The position numbers were made by a program, and so were the translations under genes. A stretch of DNA of 64,000 nt from Antilocapra americana (taxonomy: Eukaryota; Chordata; Mammalia; Artiodactyla; Antilocapridae): assembly GCA_007570785.1 (NCBI GenBank), contig ML664173.1:12991933-13055932 (forward strand). Direction: 5' to 3'. The notes under the pieces were generated by a model that searched no databases, had not been told where the DNA came from, and saw only the letters and a program-made list of their open reading frames with translations. Below, in pieces: positions 52,290 through 63,789 of this stretch. Numbering within the stretch: position 1 is the first letter of the stretch; every line of letters begins with the position of its first letter.

Positions 52290-52560
52290 AGGTGCTTCTT
52301 CTCCTGCCTCACTCCTGCTTACCGCTGAGGTCTCAGCTCAAAGGTCCCTGAGATCTGACCCGCCTGCGCCCTCTCCCATCTAATTCCCTCCTGAGAACTG
52401 CCCTCCTAGGGCTGTTCCATCCCCCTTACCCCTGTCATCAGACCCGCCTCCTCCACCGCCATACCCACAAGCACCAGACGACGCCTGCTTCACTCCCACG
52501 GTAGCCGAGGCCCTTCGCACTGGGCCCTGGCACCTAGGCAGTGAATGGATGAACAAATGA
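52290..52560 (+). mobile_element. L2 LINE 3' end (weak)
   Basis: GAGGTCTCAGCTCAAAGGTC, CTGGGCCCTGGCACCTAGGC and GAATGGATGAACAAATGAAT fit the L2 3' end. Confidence 0.6.
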
Positions 52561-52849
52561 ATGATCTAACGGCTCCATTTTTGTGAGTGCAGGGCAGGAA
52601 GAGATGTGAGAAGTTTATATTCACAGGTGGACAAGGAGAAGCAGATAAGGAGAAGAATGTCGCCAATACTGGTGACTGAGATGACCACAAATGTTGGTGT
52701 CCTGGACCACTGAGTGACAGCAAGAAAGTCCCTGGGATGCAGAGGCAGCGGCAAGGGGGAGAAACAGTGAGATGCAGAAAGGCCAGGCCAGCACAAGAGA
52801 CCGTTTCTTCCTCTTTCACGGTCTCCCAGCCACAGAACGTCAACAGTGG
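52561..52849. other. No gene seen
   Basis: Minus-strand frames across 52490-53009 have no recognisable product. Confidence 0.4.
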
Positions 52850-52990
52850 AAGGTATCTCAGAAACCTCTGATGCTCTCATGTTACAGGTAAGAAAACCAA
52901 GACTCAGAGAGGTGCTTGGCCTCGGGAAGGTTCCACAGTTAGTGACAAGCCTCCAGACAAAGAGCGCACTGCTCTTGCTTGTTAAAATCT
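52850..52990 (-). repeat. MIR SINE
   Basis: GTTACAGGTAAGAAAACCAA and GACTCAGAGAGGTGCTTGGC are minus-strand MIR. Confidence 0.75.
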
Positions 52991-53527
52991 GAGCCTCAGT
53001 CTGGCCCATCCCAGGCTGCAGGCATGGCTTTCCGCATCACTGCCCTCAACGGTGAGCAGCTCATTGTCCTGCAAAAAACAGCTGCCGGGTACCAGTGAGC
53101 ACGGACTTGTAGGATGATCAGACCACTCTCCTCTGGCCTGGCACTCCCAGCTTCCTGTCTCTCACTGAAGGACTGCTCTGGGGAGGCCCCCCCCCCCCAG
53201 ACTCCCACTTTCTAGAACACAAGCTCCAGATTCCAATCTCACAGGGTTGACCTCTCACCTTATTCCTGCATGTTCAGGATTCCAAAGAGCTCATCATCCA
53301 CAGGATACTCCAGGCATCTCAATGGTACTCGGATGGGAAAGGCACGTAAAGGCAAGCTCCCCCAATTGACAGCATACTAGACCCTGCTAGCTCACTCTGG
53401 TTTTTGTCCTAGTGACAAGCTGAATGGTAGACTGTGAATGATGACTAGGAAGTGTCCCACTCAAACTGGTTTTATACCTTCTTTAGTCTGTCAAAAGAAT
53501 GAGCAAATATACAAAAAAAAAAAAAAA
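52991..53527. other. No gene; C12 and A14 runs
   Basis: Twelve Cs at 53187-53198 and an A run near 53513-53527. Otherwise unrecognised. Confidence 0.5.
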
Positions 53528-53935
53528 TAATAGCTCACGTTTACTGAAGGCTTATTATGTGCCAAGAGTTATGTCAAGAATGATATTGGTTTTGATTCAG
53601 CGCATCTATCCCTTGTGGCTCAGCTGGTAAAGAATCTGCCTGTAATGCAGGAGACCTGGGTTCAATCCCTGGGCTGGGAAGATCCCCTGGAGAAGGGAAA
53701 GGCTGCCCACTCCAGATCATAGCCTGGAGAATTCTGTGGACTGTGTAGTCCATGGGGTTGCAAAGAGTTGAACATGACTGAGTGACTTTCACTTCCACTT
53801 TTACTTTATAAGGTAGAAGCTTTTATTATCAATCCAGTTACTTATGAAGAAACTGAGGCTCAGTAAGGTCAAGTGACTTGCCCAAGGCCACACAGCTAAT
53901 AAGTGATAGAACTGGAGTTCAAGCCCAGTGCATCG
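53528..53935 (-). repeat. MIR SINE split by Bov-tA
   Basis: 53528-53580 (AGGCTTATTATGTGCCAAGA) and 53803-53935 (AGAAACTGAGGCTCAGTAAG, CAAGGCCACACAGCTAATAA) are one minus-strand MIR. Confidence 0.85.
53606..53800 (+). mobile_element. Bov-tA SINE nested in MIR
   Basis: CCTTGTGGCTCAGCTGGTAA to AACATGACTGAGTGACTTTC. Confidence 0.95.
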
Positions 53936-54424
53936 GATCCCTAACGTTCCACGTCCTCCCTCTACCAAAGCACTCATTCTTTACCAGAGATCATTGTGGT
54001 CCTAAGCACCAAGAGGGAGGCCAGCAGGACTCAGGCACCATCCATTTGGAAAACAGCATCCCAAAGCCAAGCAGTTATCAAAGGACAATAAGGGCTGATG
54101 ACACACAAGTCTGGAGAAATGGTGACTATCGCCACAAGGACTCAGAATCAGCACCTTCAGAGGGCCCCATGCTTGCCTCTGAGCCTTGTTCTAGGGTCCA
54201 AAGCAAACCTCTGAGGCTTTGGAGCACTCAGCCCCCTTCTCTACCCCATGCCCCTTCTAACAGCCCTACCCCACATCCCCCCAATACACCATACACACAG
54301 ACACAACTCCATACCACACCTGGTCAGACTTCATCATTACATAGAGAAGTAGATAGCGAGTCAGCAATATGTTATCCTTTGAGAATGTTTGCAGTTTTAA
54401 AGCAGATTTAGGAAGAGGCAATGG
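53936..54424. other. No gene seen
   Basis: A plus frame of 177 codons (53878-54411) starts inside the MIR and ends in C/A-rich low-complexity text, so it is not called as coding. Confidence 0.45.
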
Positions 54425-54556
54425 TAAGGACTTTCCTGGTGGTCCAGTGGCTAAGATTCCATGCTCCCAATGCAGTGGGCCCAGATTCGATCCCTAGTCA
54501 GGGAACTAGATCCAACATGCTGCAACTGAGACCCAGCACAACAAATAAATTTTGGA
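54425..54556 (+). mobile_element. CHR-type SINE
   Basis: GGACTTTCCTGGTGGTCCAG, GATTCCATGCTCCCAATGCA, GATTCGATCCCTAGTCAGGG and CTGAGACCCAGCACAACAAA are CHR head and tail. Confidence 0.92.
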
Positions 54557-55149
54557 AAAAAGAAACAAAAGAAAGAAATAAAAAGGCAGTACTGACACAA
54601 AGGAATAGTCCCTTCTCTAGCTTACAGTGTCTCGATCAGCTGTAAGGCAATGTCTTACTAATAACAGTGAGTCTACTAAAATTTGTGACTGAGCTACTTC
54701 TTGGAAAATTACCTTTCCTAAGAGAACATCACAGTCCCTTGAATTCGATATGCATCCTCAAAGAGAAAAGAGAAGATGGCTTGGCAGATAGTTCACTGGT
54801 AACTGCATAACTCATAGCCTCTTTTGAGCAAGGCACAGTCCAAGTGAATAATTAGGACCTGTGCATTCATTGTAGTTGCAGCATTTAGAAATTATTATAG
54901 CACTTTACTTTCTCCCATCCAATTTTTTAAAGACTTTATCAAAACCTGAGTAGCCAGGAGAGTATGTTCCCATGATGTGGGAAGCAATGCTGTAAAGAAA
55001 CTCCAGGCAGAGAAGGGAGCACTGAGATCCAGAGGAGGCCCTGGCAGCTTGGAAAGCACGCCCTGTCTTCGTTCGGGAAGCCCCCAAAGGCTGCCTCCTC
55101 CATGCAGTCTTCCGCCACCAGTGTGAGGGAGCTCTCCTCCCCTGCACCA
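54557..55149. other. No gene; unassigned
   Basis: No repeat or exon recognised. Confidence 0.4.
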
Positions 55150-55745
55150 GGGCCAGGTAAACCACCTGTCTTAATCTTCATGGCTGCCAAATGGAACACC
55201 ATGGACTGTGTGGTTTACTCAACAGGAGTTTATCTCTCACCGTCATAGAGGCCGAGAAGTCCAAGGTTGGGGGCCAGCAGGTTGGCTTTCTGGGGAGAGC
55301 TCACTTCCTGGCTCGAAACCAGCCACCTTCTTGCTATGTCCTCAGATGGTCTTTCCTCAGTGTGTGCAAGCTGCTTCTTCATGCAGGCCACCAATCCCAT
55401 CATGGGATCTTCCCTGTAGCTCAGATGGTAAAGAATCTACCTGCAATTCAGGAGACCCGGGTTCAATCTCTGGGTTGGGAAGATCCTCTAGAGAAGGAAA
55501 TGGCAATCTGCTCCAGTATTCTTGCCTGGAGAATCCCATGGACAGAGGACCCTGGCAGGCTATATAGTTCATGGGGTCGCAAAGAGTTGCACATGACTGA
55601 GCGACTAACACTGCTACTACTAATCCCATCATGAGGGCCCTACCCTCACGATCTAAACTAGCCCTAATTATTCCCCAATGTTCTGTCTTCAAATACCATC
55701 CCATTGTGGGTTAAGGGCTTCAACATGTGAATTTAAGGGGGCTAC
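55150..55745 (-). mobile_element. MLT1-type LTR split by Bov-tA
   Basis: 55150-55404 (TCTCTCACCGTCATAGAGGC, CCTTCTTGCTATGTCCTCAG) and 55622-55745 (CCCTACCCTCACGATCTAAA, AGGGCTTCAACATGTGAATT) give a minus-strand MLT1. Confidence 0.85.
55405..55621 (+). mobile_element. Bov-tA SINE with 12-bp target duplication
   Basis: GATCTTCCCTGTAGCTCAGA to GACTGAGCGACTAACACTGC. AATCCCATCATG is perfect at 55393-55404 and 55622-55633. Confidence 0.96.
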
Positions 55746-55769
55746 AACCTTTGAGTGATGAAAATGATC

Positions 55770-57155
55770 AGTAAAAGAGATTGGTCCTCAGATGACTGAA
55801 TCATTGAGGCTTAAAGACTTAAATATAAGACATGACACCATAAAATTTCTAGAAGAGAACATCAGCAAAACATTTTCTGACATAAATTGTGCCAATGTTT
55901 TCTTAGGTCAGTCTCCTAAGGCAATAGAAATAAAAACAAAAGCAAACAAATGGGACCTAACCAAACTTATAAGCTTTTGCACGGCAAAGAAAACCATAAA
56001 CAAAACTAAAAGACAGCCTGCAGACTGGGAGAAAATATTTGCAAATGATACAACCAACAAGAGCTTAATTTGCAAAATATACAAACAGTTCACACAAATC
56101 AATAACAAAAACGCAAATAACCCAATTGGAAAATGGGCAGAAGACTTAAATAGACATTTCTCTAAAGACGTACAGATGGCTAAGAGGCACATGAAAAGAA
56201 ACTCAACATTATTATTTACTGGAGAAATATAAATCCAAACTACAGTGAAATATCACCTTACACCAATCAGAAGGGCCATCATCAAAAAGTCTGCAAACAA
56301 TAAATGCTGGAGAGGTTATGGAGAAAAGGGAACCCTCTTAAACTGTTGGTGGGAATGTAAACTGGTACCAGCATTTGGAGAATAGTATGAAGGTTACTTA
56401 AGAAACTAAAAGTAAAGTTACTACTATGATCCAGTAACACCACTCCTGGGCATGCATCCATAGGAAAACATGGTTTGAAAGGACACATGCACTCCAATGT
56501 TCATTGCAACACTGTTTACAACAGCCAGGGCATGGAAGCAACCTAAATGTCCATCTGCAGATGAATAGATAAAGAAGACGCGGCACATATATACAAATGG
56601 AATATTACCCAGCCATTAGAAACAATGAAATAATGCTATTTGCTGCAACATGAATGGACCTGGAGGTTATCAGACTAAGTGATGTAAGTCAGACAGTGAA
56701 AGACAAATATCATATGGTATTGCTTATATGCAGAATCTAAAAAAAAGAATAATGATACTAATGAAATTATTTACAAAACAGAAACAGATTCACTGAGTTA
56801 GAGAACAAATCTATGGTTATCGGGGGGAGGGAGAGGGGAAGAGATAGATTGGGAGTTTGGGATTGAAATGTACACACTGCTCTATTTAAAACAGATAACC
56901 AGCAAGGACCTACCATATAGCACAGAGAACTCTGCTTAACACTCTGCAATAACCTAAATGGGAGACAAATTTGAAAGAGAATAGATAACATGTACTTGTA
57001 TAACTGAATCACTTTGCTGTACACCATTGTGAATCAGCTATACTCCTGGAGGGAGTATGGAGGAAGGGGAGCCTTCCTACACAGGGAAGTATATTCAATA
57101 TCCTGTGATAAATCATAACAGAAAGAGTATGAAAAAGAATATATATATATATATC
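55770..57155 (+). pseudogene. Artiodactyl L1: ORF2 C-terminus and 3'UTR
   Basis: 55792-56232 is open for 146 codons of L1 ORF2 C-terminus ([26 protein letters not shown]). After a stop, ORF2 text goes on to about 56650 (GGAACCCTCTTAAACTGTTG, GATGAATAGATAAAGAAGAC), then the 3'UTR (GGTTATCGGGGGGAGGGAGA, AGGACCTACCATATAGCACA). A second 3'UTR-like block and (AT)n lie at 57090-57152. Endonuclease and reverse transcriptase are absent. Confidence 0.94.
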
Positions 57156-57829
57156 CTCACAGTCTAGAAAGACTAGGCAGGTTGCAAATATAATATAGGA
57201 AGTATGATGTAGTAAGTTCTACAGAGTTGAACCATGACATGTGCATATAACATGTGTGCATGCAATAATACAACAAGAAGAGAGAAAATCATCAGAGAAA
57301 TAACACCATAGTTCACCCACCCACCATTCCTCCCACTAAGCAATGCCCCAGCATCAGCACAAGAGGATAAAGAAAAGCGATCAGACCTTCCGTGTGTTCC
57401 ATTCTCTCTTGCCTCTCTCAGTGTGATCATTGCCCACCTCACTGACATACATTTCTCACTAAAAACATTTTTCTTCAGTCAAGTTCCCTAAACTGAAGCC
57501 AACTACTTCATCTGGGTCATTAGCCAGAGAGGTGGGACCAGTTTCATCACTGGCCAGGTTGAGGTACTTAAGGAGTCTGATGTATGTCATGGATGGGTTG
57601 ACGAGACAATTTAGCACCCAAACCAGGACAGAGTGAAATGAGATGATATTTGTAATTACACCAGAACTAAAGACATAAACTGGAGCTGTCCTGGGAAACC
57701 CAGGCGTATTGCATTTCTATTTATTGGTGACTTTTGGAATTTTTATTTATATTTTTTAATCTGAGTTTTTTAAATAAACATTTTGTTGTACAGGTATCAA
57801 TTACAAGAACGTTTTCCAGTTCCTATTTT
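57156..57829. other. No gene; unassigned
   Basis: Unique-looking to about 57700, then AT-rich. Open frames are short. Confidence 0.4.
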
Positions 57830-58345
57830 ATTTTTTAATAAATTAAAAGTTCACAATTATTCAGAAGAAACAGAAAAAAATCTCTCTCTCCTTGGCCACT
57901 CAGTTGCCCCAGAGACAACCTATGGCGTACTTTTTTAACACAAATAATAGCATGGCACTCACATTTTTCTGCACTTACTTTTTCTCTTAACAATATACAT
58001 CAGACCCAAGGCTGATTCACATCAATGTATGGCAAAAACCACTACAATATTCTAAAGTGATTAGCCTCCAATTAAAATAAATTAATTAATTTTAAAAAAT
58101 ATATACATCAGAGAGAATTCATGTCAGTATGAATTTCTCCTAAGGAATTCTTCCTAATATACAATGCTTATTATTTCAGTGTATGGATGTACATAATTTA
58201 TTCAACCAGTCTCCACTGATGAGCATATAGATTGTTTCTCATCTATTGCTGTAATTAATGACCTTGACCATATATCCTTTTGCAAATGAGCCAGTATATC
58301 TGTAGGACAAATTCCTGGAAGTGGAACTGCTGAGTCAAAGGGCAT
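57830..58345 (-). mobile_element. Old L1M 3'UTR, split by young L1 tail
   Basis: TTTTTCTGCACTTACTTTTT and TTATTCAACCAGTCTCCACT, TGGAAGTGGAACTGCTGAGT match minus-strand L1M 3' ends. Confidence 0.82.
58005..58100 (+). mobile_element. Young ruminant L1 tail with 12-bp target duplication
   Basis: GGCTGATTCACATCAATGTA, GGCAAAAACCACTACAATAT and CTCCAATTAAAATAAATTAA. ATATACATCAGA flanks it at 57993-58004 and 58101-58112. Confidence 0.94.
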
Positions 58346-58560
58346 ATAGGTTAAGATTCTGTCTGGTTGCTCATAACAGAAAAGTCAAAACAACAGTCAC
58401 TTAAACAAGACAGATATTTATTTCTCCCTTAAACAAAGAGAGTCTGGACATGGGCCCTCCAGAGCTGTCATGGGCTTCTAAGTGTCATAAAGACCAGTAT
58501 TCTATCATCTTGCTCTGCCATCTCCTGCCTAAAGCTTATACAATTGTGGAGGGCTTCTTT
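58346..58560 (+). repeat. Ancient interspersed repeat
   Basis: CTCATAACAGAAAAGTCAAA, CTTAAACAAGACAGATATTT and GGGCCCTCCAGAGCTGTCAT resemble the repeat at 49430. Confidence 0.4.
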
Positions 58561-59330
58561 AAGTGACAGAACACAAAATTGCAAACAGTAATTTAGAATG
58601 AGGGGGGAAAATCGTAATGTACTGTAGCTTTTTAAAAGCTAAAATAACACAAACATCACTATATCCAGGAAAAATATAATTATTCAACTTCCCAAGATAC
58701 CTTTGTAAGTTTTTTCCAACTTTTTTGTGCTATACAATCTTTGATCACTTTTCCATAAGATAAGATTTTGTAATATCTTATGGAAAATAAATAAAAAAGA
58801 TAATTGAATTTTTCTTTCAGCATGGTTCATTAAAATTTTATTTCTATTGCTGATAGTTGATATGCATAAACATACGAGATACACTATTTGTAGTACTACT
58901 GAGGGTTTTGCCCTCCAAATGGAACACTGATAAATTCTATGATTTGTAATGCCCATTAAAAAATATCTGGTATGTTCATAAATGTGTCAGCTCAGTTATT
59001 GAACGTGTTCTTAATAGGAGAAAGCCTCCATTTTACTGGGCATCAGTGAGTACCAAATTCTCCACTTACAATTTTATACATCTGATAAGTGGAAGAATAT
59101 TACACAGACTAGCTTCTGGCTTTGTACATTTCAGCCTTTTTTTCTCCTCCACTGTGGAATGCTTCTGAATTCACATTGTGGTGTGACCTCTGGCCCTGCA
59201 CCTTGGAACCATAAAGCCAGAGAGCTGTCACAGTGAGCAGTAGGGGTCTTCACAGAAACCATTCTTACAACAGAACAACTTGCAAATGAACGCAAACCAC
59301 CAAAGTGGATCTCATTAAACACCAGCTACA
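58561..59330. other. Unique AT-rich region with hairpin
   Basis: No gene seen. Carries the strong inverted repeat at 58749-58787. Confidence 0.5.
58749..58787. repeat. Perfect 14-bp inverted repeat, 11-base loop
   Basis: TTTTCCATAAGATA, loop AGATTTTGTAA, TATCTTATGGAAAA. No known family recognised. Confidence 0.9.
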
Positions 59331-59541
59331 TGTTTTCCTTGGTGGCGTCAGTGGTAGAGAATTGCCTACAATGCCATTCAATCCCGAGTTCAGTCTCTGG
59401 GTCAGGAAGATCCCCTGGAGAAGGAAATGGCAACCCATTCCACTATTCTTCCCTAGGAAATCCCATGGACAGAGGACCCTGGTGGGTGACAGTCTATGGT
59501 GTGGCAAAAGAATCAGACACGACTTAGTGACTAAACACCCA
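59331..59541 (+). mobile_element. Bov-tA SINE
   Basis: TTTTCCTTGGTGGCGTCAGT to ACACGACTTAGTGACTAAAC, diverged head. Confidence 0.93.
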
Positions 59542-60044
59542 CACAGATGTATCCCCAGTTCAGCTTCCTCTTAGCTGGATCCCCAGACTTCCCATGGCCA
59601 TTCCAGTACCATCCAACACAAGGCAAAGCTTGACACACGGAAAATCAGAGTCGAGTTAGACAACAGTCTCAACTATTTACAGGTGAAATAACTGATTTCT
59701 GCAAAGATGGTTACAGAAGCACCTTGGAAGATGCCTGTGCTAACAAAGGGCTCTGAGGCTTAATTTCCATTACCTGCCTGGTAAGAGGTCCCTGACAGAC
59801 AGGGTTCTAGATTCGTGTGGTTTATCACACCCATGATTCGGAAGATGGAAGAGAGGCCAGGGCCCTTCCTCCTTCGCAGCGGCAGTTGCTGAAGCACCAG
59901 TTTCAGTGACAGGGATTTTTGTGATGGCTGTTAGGCTCTGTACTCAACGATTTATCACTGTGTAGACCAGGCTGTGCGGGGCAGCTATGTGGATCCAGCA
60001 GCAGCTTTCTCCTGCTTCTTCCTTGCTTGTTTCGATGTAGTTTC
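59542..60044. other. Unique region, no gene seen
   Basis: Includes GGCTTAATTTCCATTACCTG (homeodomain-like cores) and several CpGs; no exon recognised. Confidence 0.4.
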
Positions 60045-60700
60045 AACTCTCATTTCAAACATGCAGAAAGGAAAAGAATATAACAAATATCCACGTACCA
60101 TCCACCTAGTTTCAATCATCATTTTTATTTTGCCATTTTTTTTTGGCCTAACTGTGTCATTTGTTAGTAAGTTGAAAACATCATGATACTTCACCCCTAA
60201 ATATTTTAACATGTATCTCCAAAGAGCAGGGATAATTCTCCAATTAATAATACCACTATTATATGTAACAAAAACAGCAATAATCCTGTAATATCACCTA
60301 AAACTTACTTCATATTCAAATATCTATAGTTATCCTAAAAAAAATTTGTACCTGTTTCTTTGAAACCAGGACCTAACAACATTTTATGCAAAAAAAATGT
60401 TTATTATGGCTCTTAAGCTTTATCTTATCTAGGACAATTCCCCTTCATTACATTGACTCTATAAAGAGGTCAGGCCAGCAGTCATGTAGACTGTCCCAAT
60501 TCTAAATATGTCTATTTTCTTATGCTTTCATTTAATTATCCCTAGAATTTCCCATGAAATAAGATATATCTAAAGATTTGGGTTTTTTAAAGCCATATTA
60601 CTGAGGTATAATTTATATACAGTAAGCATCGTATTTTTAAATTTACAGTTCTATGTGTTTTGACAAATGCAAATAGTAATGTAATCTAAAAGCTTGTTTT
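60045..60700 (-). mobile_element. Old L1M 3'UTR
   Basis: TCAAATATCTATAGTTATCC, ACTGAGGTATAATTTATATA and GTGTTTTGACAAATGCAAAT match minus-strand L1M 3'UTR sequence. Confidence 0.75.
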
Positions 60701-61304
60701 GATTCTGATTTAACACGATTGGTCAAAATAAATGGATGCTTTGGACTCACTGTTGAACTTTATATCACATCTGCAGGCGAATGATGTCTAGTTGTCCCAC
60801 AGTTAATGATACTAATTTTGAACATTGGGTTCCTATAACTTTCTGTACATCTACGTCCATTAGTAAAAGCTAATGGAAAACTACAATAATACAAGAAGAA
60901 GCACCAAGAGAGCACATTCTTCAGGAAGGCAGGCTTGGGTCATTCTACCAGATGGAGAATTCCGAACAGCTAAATGCTGGCTGACAACAAAAGGTTGAAG
61001 GGACAGGTAGCAGAAGAAAGAAGCTGCAATCATCAACAGAGGCTGGTTGCAAAATGTAGCAAATACATATATATTCTTCCTTGCTTTGTTAGGTATTTTC
61101 TTCTTCTTTCTTTCCCCTATTATTTTATACAAGGAATGTTACTGGTAGCTAATCTTATAGTCCTTAGAATAGCAAATCTTATCACATTCAGACTACCCCA
61201 TTTGATATTCTAAAGACTATAAGCAAGATTATTCACTATTCTGATGATAGAACTGGAAGGGAGAAAAACCAGTCAGACAGGGACACAATGACTGATGAGT
61301 TTTT
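60701..61304. other. No gene; unassigned
   Basis: A TCCATTAG...CTAATGGA inverted repeat lies near 60855-60876. Otherwise unrecognised. Confidence 0.4.
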
Positions 61305-61964
61305 GGGTCTTTCCTCTTGGGGAAGAATGTGGCTATCTTCTCATTTGCATTATTTTATGTAACTCTGTTTTCTTTTAGATGGAAGCATGTTGTCCTTATT
61401 AATGCTGTTGGGAATTTAAATATGGACAAAGGGTGTATATGGATGCTGAGAAGCCAGGGAGCCGGACCATATTAGATACTGTCAGCTGGGACCCGCCCCA
61501 TCCTCTCCCATGGGAAATATGATATAGCTCACAGGGACTAGAAACTCAGAACTACATTTCCCAGACTTCTTTCCCAACTGGGCTATGAATACAGTTAGGT
61601 TTTGCCAGTGTGAGGTGCAAAAGACTAAAGGGGGCTAGAAGCCGTTCACACAAGGTTTGGCCGCTGTGAGTTTTTGTAGTAGCCAGTCCATCAGTGACTT
61701 CAGACTGCAAGGGAGCATTGACTTTTTGTCTCCAAGTGGCAGCAACAGCTTTTCAAACCTCTTGATCACAGCTTTGGGCAATGTGATCAAAAGGAAAAAG
61801 AAAAAAAAAAAAAAAAAACAGCGGCACAATCCTACAATCCAAACTTTTGCTATTTAAATCCCACCAGTGGTTATTACCATCATCTAAGTCCCTGTATTAA
61901 ATCCCCTTCTGCTTGAAATACATAAGATGGTTTCTGATTCCCTGAACTGACCTCTGATACACTC
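61305..61964. repeat. Ancient repeat with A-rich tract
   Basis: GAACTACATTTCCCAGACTT and neighbours resemble an old LTR-type repeat also seen at 14630-14960. An (A)18 tract lies near 61801-61819. Confidence 0.4.
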
Positions 61965-62185
61965 TTCCAGAGTTTGTACCAATTCTTATCAGCAAAGCTG
62001 AAGAATGTCTGATTACCCTGGGCCCTACGTAACACAGTGAATTATTAAACTTTTTATTATTATTAGTCTTTTGGCTAATCTGATAGCTCAAAAAAAGGTA
62101 TCTTAATGTAGTTTCAGTTTGCATTTCATTTATCATCAGTGAAGGTGACCATCTTTCCGCATGTTTAGAAATGGTGTGAATCTCT
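61965..62185 (-). mobile_element. Old L1M 3' fragment
   Basis: TCTTTTGGCTAATCTGATAG, GTATCTTAATGTAGTTTCAG and TTTGCATTTCATTTATCATC are minus-strand L1M. Confidence 0.8.
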
Positions 62186-62444
62186 TTCTGTGTACGAGCT
62201 TGCTGTGTCATCTAGCTGCAGCCAGAAGGCATGGATCCCAGGCGACGTCAGGTCACCAAAGACTTCCATGTTGCCAAATCCAATTATTAATCTTTGATCA
62301 TTTCATTTATAGTATAGCAGCATTTAACAAAGATGGACAGGGCGCTTCTTTGAGGTGCTTACTGTGCTTGACCTCCAGGGCCCATTGTCTGCTAATTTTC
62401 CTTTTCTATGTTTCATCTCATCTCCGCATCTCTGTAGCACTGGA
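62186..62444. other. No gene seen
   Basis: Unassigned; may include the start of the L2. Confidence 0.4.
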
Positions 62445-62590
62445 TTGCCTCAGTCCATGGGCTGCCTCCACTAACACCTATTCACATGTGATTTCACCTA
62501 GTCTCAGGGCTTTCAAATTTGGGACTGAGGGTCCCAAATTTGTATCTCCAGCTCCAACCCCTCCCTTATTCAAAATCTCCACCTGGATTT

Positions 62591-62694
62591 TTATTTTTTT
62601 ATTTCTTTCTTCACATTATTGTGTTGGTTTTGCCATACATTGACATGAATCCGCCATGGGTATACATGTGTTCCCCTTCCAATTTTCAAACATC
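62591..62694 (-). mobile_element. Ruminant L1 3' tail
   Basis: TTATTGTGTTGGTTTTGCCA and GACATGAATCCGCCATGGGT; same type as 5845-5946. Confidence 0.92.
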
Positions 62695-62906
62695 ATCCCA
62701 AACTAACTATGTCCAAATCAAACTCAATCCCTTCCTCCCTCAAAAAAATAAATAAATAAATCTCCTGCTGTGGTCTTCTCTATCTCAGTTAATAGCACAA
62801 CACCTTGGTGCCAGTTGCCCGGGTCCAAAATACCAGCAATTGTTCTTGACTCCTCTGTCTCAGCACCGCCTCATCTAATCCTTGGCAAACTGTCAGCTCT
62901 ATTTTA

Positions 62907-63162
62907 TTTGTTGTTGTTATTTTACTTGTTTGTGGTTTTAATCTCTGTTGGAATATAGTTGCTTTTCAATGTTGTGTTAGTTTCTGCTACACAGCAAAAT
63001 GCATCAGCCACATGTATACATATATCCCCTCCCTTTTTAGATTTCCTTCCCTTTCAGATAACCCCAGGGCATTAAGTAGAGTTCCCTGTGCTCTACCGTG
63101 TGTTTTCATTAGTTATCCGTTTTATACACAGTATCAATAGGGTATATGTGTCAATTCCAAGT
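62907..63162 (-). mobile_element. Artiodactyl L1 3'UTR end
   Basis: GTTGGAATATAGTTGCTTTT, GTTGTGTTAGTTTCTGCTAC and CAGATAACCCCAGGGCATTA. Target repeat TCAGCTCTATTTTA (62893-62906) recurs as TCAGCGCTACTTTA (63164-63177). Confidence 0.93.
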
Positions 63163-63716
63163 ATCAGCGCTACTTTATAAATTCATCTAGAACATCATGT
63201 CCACAGTCCCTTGCTCGTTGGAGTGTCCTCCAAATGACTTCCTTGCTCCCTAGCAGCTACTGGCATCATGCCTGCCAGAATGATTCCATTAAATCATAAC
63301 TCATATCAAGTCACTCCAATCAAAACCCTCCATTGGATTCCCATATTACTCTAAGTAACAACCAGCTCTGACCACAGTCGACAAAGCCCTTTTGACCTGC
63401 CCTCTCTTCCAGTCCTTCTCCAATCTTACGTCTCCTACTTCCTTTTCAAACATCCTACTCAGCCATACAGGTCTCCTTGGACTTCAAGTACACCAAGCAC
63501 ATTCCAGCCTTTGAGATTTTGCACTTGCTGGTCCCTCAGCCTGCAGTAATATCCTAGATAGTCAAGCTGCTGGTCCCATGTCTTCTTGGTGTTCAAAGGC
63601 CATCTCATCAAGGAGGTCTTTCCCATTTAAATAGCAGCTTCTGCCCTCTCTCCAGAATTCCCTATCTCTTTTTTGTGCTTTCTTGTCACATCATGTATCA
63701 TGATTTGAGATCCTGT

Positions 63717-63740
63717 TCACCACCACCACCACCACCACTA
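63717..63740. repeat. (CAC)n triplet repeat
   Basis: About eight ACC/CAC units inside the L2. Confidence 0.97.
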
Positions 63741-63789
63741 GGATTACAAGCTCCATGAGGATAAAGGAGTTGGAGTTACTTTGAAAAAA

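Larger units (their letters stand above)
62445..63775 (+). mobile_element. L2 LINE 3' region with two L1 inserts
   Basis: Pieces 62445-62590 (CCCAAATTTGTATCTCCAGC), 62695-62906 (CCTTGGTGCCAGTTGCCCGG, TTGTTCTTGACTCCTCTGTC) and 63163-63775 (AATCAAAACCCTCCATTGGA, TTGCACTTGCTGGTCCCTCA) read as one L2 once the inserts are removed. Confidence 0.88.

Noticed and set aside
53878..54411. 177-codon plus-strand frame
   Set aside because: It begins inside a MIR and ends in C/A-rich repeats; no domain and no Kozak or splice support.
63717..63740. CRISPR-like short direct repeats
   Set aside because: It is a simple CAC triplet tract with no spacers, in a mammalian genome.
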